A DNA stretch of 64,000 bases from Paramyrothecium sp. XJ0827. Its lineage: Eukaryota > Ascomycota > Sordariomycetes > Hypocreales > Stachybotryaceae. The DNA is taken from the NCBI GenBank assembly GCA_020881915.1, contig JAJFPB010000007.1:3472001-3536000 (forward strand). Reading direction: 5' to 3'. This document shows, piece by piece, positions 58,401-64,000 of this stretch; the stretch's first letter is position 1; every line of letters begins with the position of its first letter. The position numbers and the translations under genes were made by a program. Under the pieces are notes generated by a model, which saw only the letters and a program-made list of their open reading frames with translations, was not told the origin of the DNA and searched no databases.

Positions 58401-59119
58401 CCGGGCCTTGGCTATTTTGCTGGCCTCACGAGTAGTCTGTTTCCACGCACACACACTCTCTCTCTTTAACAAACACAAACACGCCGCACACCTCTTCCCC
58501 ACAATTTGGGCTAGAGCATAGCATATCCACTACATACCTGGTCCGAGTACCCAAGGGCGGGTCGGCCTGTCTCCGTCATCCCAGGAAGGGCCAAGTCCAC
58601 TCTAGTTACGTGGTCGGTCAAGGCATTAACCTGCCGGAGAGACAATCAATTCACTTGGATTTACTGCCCAAGGGTGCGCTCGCGGACAACACCCGTGCGT
58701 GCGCTTGCTTGTCCTGAGCGCCCAGCTACGGCCTCACCCTTGTTTCGCTATTTTCCCTCGTGCCTTAGCCACAGCACCTGAATTTCCTGGATTCCCGTTT
58801 GATTGCCTTCTTTCTTTTTCGGGCAGAAAATCTGGCTGGGTCGTGAGATTGGCAAACGACCCATACGACAGTCTCCTGCCTTGCGCCACTTTTCCCAATT
58901 CAATTCCTCTCTTGTTTCGGGTTCTCTCATACATACCATACCATACCGTCCCAATCCCTTTCGTCTCTACTTGCGAGACCAACCCCCCAAAACTCCACAC
59001 CTACCTCACCTCACCTCACCTCGCCGTACCTTACCTTAACTCACCTTCATCTCCTCACTCACCTCTCTACACCATCCCGCTCTGTGTTTGCTATCCATGT
59101 TCGGGAGATTAACGCAGAG
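52489..59119. other. Gene-poor region and long leader of the arrestin gene
   Basis: About 6.6 kb without a recognised gene. The part up to about 56.5 kb carries only short incoherent frames and a GCGT repeat. From about 56.6 kb to the start at 59120 the plus strand is C/T-rich, with a CAG|GTACGT donor-like site near 57739 and several AG acceptor-like sites. This suggests a long 5' untranslated leader, perhaps spliced. Repeats such as CTCACCTCACCTCACCTC sit just upstream of the start. Confidence 0.45.
55067..55094. repeat. (GCGT)7 microsatellite
   Basis: Seven perfect GCGT units followed by degenerate GCATGTATGCATG, in non-coding sequence. Confidence 0.95.
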
Positions 59120-62100
59120 ATGCCAGAACAACAGGGAGAGCGGCGGCGGCAGCAGCAGCAACCCCAGCAGCAGGCGAGCTCCTGGGTCACCTTAGACGGC
59201 GGCCACGTCTTCTACCGCGCCTACAGCAGGACTGCCGAGAAGCAGAAGGCAAATCGGTTCCCGGCACCGCTCATCGGCCCCCGTAGGTCGCGCCCGCACG
59301 CGATCCATATCGTCACCTTTCCCTCAGGCTACGTCCCGCGAGATCTCAGGGAAAACGCCAACTGCAGCGACGCCAAGAGGAAGAAGCAGAAGAAAGCTGT
59401 GACATCGCGGCGATCTCAGTCGCAACCACCAGAGGGAGCAGGAACGCGCGCCAACATCAAGGATCGCCTTCGACAGCGACGCCAACGTCGGCAGCAGTCC
59501 GACAGCACAGCAGCTGCGACTACTGCAGCATTACCGACTGACAGGGAGAGAGAATCGTCTACCTTACGGCCCGTGCTGGGCAAGCTCTTTGGCAGCACCT
59601 TTTCCTCGGCCCAGAGCGCCGAATCCGGATCGCCGCCCTCGCCAGCAACGCTGACCACCACAGCATCGACTCCAACGGCAGCGGCACCCACTAGCACCAC
59701 CACTAGCGGCCTTGCAGGCACAGGTATTACGGGTATCACAGGTACTTGCACTGGGCAGACAGGGGTCCCGCAACCCCCCGCAACCTATGACGCAATAGCC
59801 AGAGAGTCTCTACAGGATCCCCCGGCCCAGTTCCAGTCCCGCTCCAATCCTGCCCAACACCCCCAGGACCCCCTCCACCACCAGCTTCACCATCACTATC
59901 CTCATCGCCGCCAAAATTCTCTGCCTGTCGATCTCCACGCTCTTCCCGAGTCGGCCGATCCATCCGACAGTTGCCCTTATCCCCAACCCCGGCCTCGCGA
60001 CCACCGCCTCCTCATCCAACAACACCAGCGCCAGCGTGATTCCATCCTCAGCGTCTACGACGGCCCTTCGCTCAACGCCCTCACCCGCTCCTCTTCTTCC
60101 GGCGCTGCCGCAGCCCTGCCCAGCATGACTGCGCGAATCGTCCCTCCACCCTCCTCCCTCAATCTCGGTTTCGGCTCCGGCTTCACCTCCAGCAACAGCC
60201 TCGTTCCCTCCCGCGCCAACAAGCCTTCGATACACCCCGTTGTTTCCGAAGTCCCCAAGCCCGTCGCCAGCGGAAGCGGCGTGTCCTGCTCCATCCTCCT
60301 CGCAGAACCCAATGTCTTCCTGTCAGGCTTCGACCATGACCATCACTCCCGCCACCAAGGCCAAGGCGGCACCGCTCTTCTGCGAGGCAGGCTTCGCTTG
60401 AGCGTCAGCAAGAACGTCAAGATCAAGGCGGTTCAGCTGAAGCTGCTCGGTCGCGCGCGTACCGAATGGCCCGAGGGCATTCCTCCTCTGAAGCAGGATG
60501 TCTACGAAGAGGAATCCTTGAGGACTCAAGTGCTGACTTTCTTCAATGCCATGTATGATGGCTGGGAGACAGACTACGGGAACCAATGCACTTACAAGCT
60601 GAAGAACAGCTCTGCCAACTCGAGCAGCACAAACCTGGCTGGCCGTCAAGGTCTTCCTGCCACCAATTCTTCTACAAGCACCATGACCGCGAAGGAATTG
60701 AAGCGCTTGTCATTGCAAAGCGTCCAGTCGCGCAGCTTTAACAAGTCAGACTCTGGGTCCTCAACGTCCATCGCGCAGGCCAAGGGCTTCAAGGTGTTCT
60801 ACCCCGGTGTCTATGATTACAATTTTGAGCTTCCCATCGATCACCATCAATTGGAGACGACGAAGCTGCAGTACGGCTCCGTGAAGTGGGAGCTTCAGGC
60901 TACCGTTGATCGCGCCGGCGCCTTCAAGCCCAACTTGCATGGCACTAAGGAGGTTAATATCATTCGTGTGCCCGACCAGCTTTCGCTGGAGATGTCAGAG
61001 CCAATTTCCATCAGCAGACGCTGGGAGGATCAGCTGCACTACGATATCATCATCTCCGGAAAGAGCTTTCCAATTGGCGGCAAGATCCCCATTGCGTTTA
61101 AACTGACTCCACTGGCCAAGGTTCAAGTACACAAGCTCAAGGTGTTTGTCACCGAGTCAATTGAGTACTGGACCAATGACAGGCGGGTAACGCGCAAAGA
61201 TTCTGGGCGCAAAATCTTGCTTCTTGAGAAAGCCGCTGGCAAGCCACTAGACGAGTCGTGGTCGTCCTCAGAGCTGCGGACAATTCGCGGAGGAGAGCTT
61301 ACGTCCCAACAGAGGCGAGAGGCACGGGAAATGGCAACGCAGCGACGTGCAGCCGAGGCCTCAAGGCGGCAACAGAACCCCGATCCTCTCCCCGCACCAA
61401 CTGAGAACCTGCTTGGCGATATTGACCTGGGACTCGAGAGTTACTGGGGCTCCACCGAGATCGAGGCAAACGTGCAGATTCCTACCTGTGAAATGATGGC
61501 CAAGAACAAGGCGTTGTTGCTGAACCCCGATTGCAGCTGGAAGAACGTCAATGTCTATCATTGGATCAAGGTAAGCGCCCCTGATTATTCTTATCTTTTG
61601 TTGAAGATCATGACCGTTAACGAATGAACCAGATTGTGCTGCGAATCAGCCGCCTTGATCCTGAAGATCCAACAGGTACCAAACGACGCCACTTTGAGAT
61701 CAGCATTGATTCTCCCTTTACCGTCCTCAATTGCAGGGCCATCCAGTCCAACACCAACCTTCCTGCTTACTCGGGTCCCGTCTCCCAGCCATCTCCCCTA
61801 CAGTCGGCATGCGGATGCCCTGACGCCCGCTCGTTCAACATGGGGCCCTCTCCCAGCTCTTCCACTGGTACGCTGCAGGACGTGGACGCTGTCGGCGACG
61901 CCATGCCTGCGCCGCCTCAGGCTGCACATGTTCATCATGGCGGTCTTCATCCGTCGAGCGGCGGGTCGCAGAGCCCTGCGCCTGTCGAGGGACTCGGAAT
62001 TCAAGCGGACCCTCGCCCGATTCACTTGCTCCGGGTGCCTAGCTTCAACCCGCCCGCCTTTGATGATGACACGGCGCCTCCCCCCCCTCCAGAGCTTGTA

Positions 62101-62415
62101 GCTGGGAACCCGGAGGCTGCAAATGCACCCATAATGACACCGCCCCCACAGTATGACGTCGTCGTTGGTACACCAAGCGTTGACGGCTTGGCTGATTACT
62201 TTACGCGTCTGGCGAGCTACGACGAGGGAACCGAAGAAGACTCTGGATCTGACGTCGATGATGGACCCCTAAGAATCCTAGATAGAACGGGTCGCGTCAA
62301 TGTGGTCCACCCAAGGACGCCGGGCGGAAGAATGCCCAGTCGAAGCATGGAGATATCACGACCTCCCATCAACTTGCGTCTGGACAACCGCCAAAGCATA
62401 AACGGTACAAACTGA
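59120..62415 (+). CDS. Arrestin-like ubiquitin-ligase adaptor (ALY/ART-like)
   Basis: Alpha-arrestins bring an Rsp5/HulA-type ubiquitin ligase to plasma-membrane transporters and trigger endocytosis. Exons 59120-61570 and 61633-62415 with a 62-base intron (GTAAGC..CCAG) give 1077 residues. The first in-frame ATG is 59120 (MPEQQGERRR); the frame before it has none. About residues 1-380 are a low-complexity extension (Gln, Ser/Thr, Pro, His, basic patches). The arrestin N domain starts near 390 (ILLAEPNVFLSGF.. RGRLRLSVSKNVKIKAVQLKLLG) and contains VFYPGVYDYNFELPI. The arrestin C domain begins near 635 (LHYDIIISGKSFPIGGKIPI). In the tail, PPQY (62143-62154) is a PPxY ligase-binding motif, and LPAY (about 861) is a related LPxY. 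The short segment IVLRISR after the intron completes the C domain. Which transporter it serves is unknown. Confidence 0.92.
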
Positions 62416-63636
62416 GCTTTGACTGCATAGACTATACTATGCTGTGGCCCAAACTGCGCCACAATTTCCTTTGTCATTTACGAACACTTTCGCATTCTCG
62501 TTTATTGGAACAGAACGGTTCAGGATAGAAGAGTCTGGCACATGGCTCTCAGAGGCAGAGACGCCGCTTGTTTCTTTGTTTTTGTCTGGGAAGGATAAGG
62601 CGTATCAGTGGTTAATTCAAGAGATTATTATGCTGGGTGCCGGGGAATTGCACGGACATCCTACGGCGTTGGGCTTATTTCTGGACATTTTGCATGGGTC
62701 ACGGGAGATATGGGCGGACTAGCAGATCTAACATACCCCTGGGAGCATTTTGGCGAGGATATGTTTAGCTGGTTTAAATGATGACAAGACGAATTCTGTC
62801 AGCTGTTGACTGTTAACTTTTACTGCCATGTCGTGTCCATGACTTGTGAAGTGCGGTTCGGTGATTGCCCGACGCCCACTGCGAAGCCGTTTGTAGGTGG
62901 ATGGTAGTCAACTATTGCCCCCTTTACTGGCCCTTGAGTTGCGTTGAGCAACCTCCTCGGGTCAGTTCCACCTGTTTCAACAAGATTGATAAGGGTGCTC
63001 CTTGAACCAGATGGGCCGTTGTACACAGCATCCAAAGGTTTGTTGAACCCATGCTTCCTGGTCAACAGTTTGAATCAACTCCCAAAAACCTATTCATGCT
63101 GCCCCACGTCAAGCACGATTGGCGCCAATATTCTTCGGCTTCGCCAATCCGGAAAGTGTAAGTTACGCTGCCGGCAATTCAACCATCGATTGCAAATGCC
63201 GGCAGACAGATGCACCGCCCCTCCCAATGCCGGGGAAACGAGAACGAGCATGTTCTGTCCTGACAGGCCAGGTCTTCCTCCCCACAGAACAGGGGGATTT
63301 ACATCCAGCACATGGGCGACTTGAAACGTCACCCTGTTGGGATGAACCGGGGCGCGCCCTCCACCCCGTCATCTATGCAAAACTTGCCGATTCTGGCACG
63401 GGGACGATTCTCGCGTGTGCCGAAAGGGCTCGAGGGGAAAGGATTGGCGATGAGGGGAGAGGGTGGGCTGCTTTGGGAACGGAGATGCTCGGGCTCGAGG
63501 ACGTCTATATTAGCCGTCGGAAATAATACTTGACTATATAAGTGTATATCGCAGACATGTTATTGCCGCTGTTGAGCTCCGGGTTGGTTGTTGGATGGTC
63601 AGGTTCGTGATCACCAAATCGCAAAAACACACAATC
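62416..63636. other. Intergenic region
   Basis: 3' flank of the arrestin gene and promoter of the GH10 gene. The plus-strand frames at 62444-62722 and 63119-63526 have no family features. An AT-rich CTATATAAGTG near 63534-63544 is a good TATA candidate about 95 bases before the GH10 start. Confidence 0.5.
63534..63544 (+). promoter_or_regulatory. TATA-like element of the GH10 gene
   Basis: CTATATAAGTG lies about 95 bases upstream of the GH10 ATG, a usual distance for fungal hydrolase genes. Confidence 0.5.
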
Positions 63637-64000
63637 ATGCGGACGACGTCTCTCACATCCGCAGCGCTGCTGCTACTGCCGGGGGCGTCGGCCAACCTCC
63701 ACGAGCTCATCGTCGGCGCCGGCAAGCTCTACTTCGGGTCGGCCGTGGACAACCCGGAGCTGCTGGACGGCGAGTACGCGGCGCTGCTGTCCGACACGGC
63801 GCAGTTCGGGTCCATCACGCCGGGCAACGGGCAGAAGTGGCAGTTCGCGCAGCCGCAGCGCGGCGCCTTCAGCTACGCCATGGGCGACGAGATCGTCGAG
63901 TGGGCCGAGGCCAACGAGCAGCTCGTGCGGTGCCACACGCTCGTCTGGCACTCCCAGCTGCCGGGCTGGGTGTCGTCGGGCTCCTTCGGCGCCGAGGAGT
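63637..64000 (+). CDS. GH10 endo-beta-1,4-xylanase, N-terminal part (cut by window end)
   Basis: Glycoside hydrolase family 10 enzymes cut the xylan backbone outside the cell. The ATG at 63637 gives a signal peptide (MRTTSLTSAALLLLPGASA), then the start of the GH10 barrel: KLYFGSAVDN, a TPGNGQKWQF segment, AMGDEIVEWAEANEQ and the strong GH10 motif CHTLVWHSQLPGWV. The frame is open to the window edge; both catalytic glutamates lie beyond it and cannot be checked. There is no carbohydrate-binding module before the catalytic domain. Codon use is extremely GC-rich at third positions compared with the upstream genes. In the usual TPEN.MKW motif the Glu is replaced by Gly, a variant I believe also occurs in some fungal GH10 enzymes. 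Confidence 0.94.
   Translation, partial: MRTTSLTSAALLLLPGASANLHELIVGAGKLYFGSAVDNPELLDGEYAALLSDTAQFGSITPGNGQKWQFAQPQRGAFSYAMGDEIVEWAEANEQLVRCHTLVWHSQLPGWVSSGSFGAEE

Overview
This window is chromosomal DNA of a filamentous ascomycete, most likely a Sordariomycete. The genes carry short introns (about 50 to 115 bases, one of 282) with GT..AG borders and CTAAC/CTGAC-like branch sites, intergenic distances are long, and the protein set is typically fungal: Nha1-type sodium antiporter, homoaconitase of the aminoadipate lysine pathway, ADR1/AmdX-type zinc-finger regulator, arrestin trafficking adaptor, GH10, GH16 and CAP secreted proteins. Nothing bacterial, viral or plasmid-like is seen. I cannot name the species.

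Layout. 1-13 kb: a small single-pass membrane protein (+), a conserved 510-residue protein of unknown function (+), an intron-containing tRNA-Leu(CAA) (-), the GPI-anchor enzyme GPI12/PIG-L (-), a DUF7719-like membrane protein (+) and a membrane-anchored helical protein (-). 13.6-24.4 kb: a large Nha1-type Na+/H+ antiporter (-), a six-cysteine GPI-anchored surface protein (-) and a SnoaL-like protein (-). 25-32 kb: a more AT-rich, accessory-looking stretch with a decayed CorA-like membrane protein gene, a secreted CAP/PR-1 protein (-) and a secreted GH16 glucanase (+). 32.7-35.6 kb: a multi-exon homoaconitase gene (+). 35.6-45.2 kb: nearly 10 kb without a recognisable gene. 45.2-52.5 kb: an AmdX/ADR1-type transcription factor (+), then a divergent pair made of a medium-chain oxidoreductase (-) and a Nudix hydrolase (+). 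52.5-59.1 kb: gene-poor, ending in the long pyrimidine-rich leader of an arrestin-like adaptor (+, 59.1-62.4 kb). The window closes inside a GH10 xylanase gene (+).

The genes form no obvious pathway cluster. Several serve the cell surface (GPI12, two predicted GPI-anchored proteins, the antiporter, the arrestin) or plant and fungal wall polysaccharides (GH16, GH10), but the spacing is that of ordinary fungal chromosome, not of a biosynthetic cluster. I found no convincing novel multi-gene system. The points most worth checking are sequence-level: a one-base phase conflict and a GC-AG intron in the homoaconitase gene, several frame breaks in the CorA-like relic less than 10 kb away, an out-of-frame upstream reading frame overlapping the arrestin start, and a lone 77-codon cysteine-rich reading frame in the gene desert.
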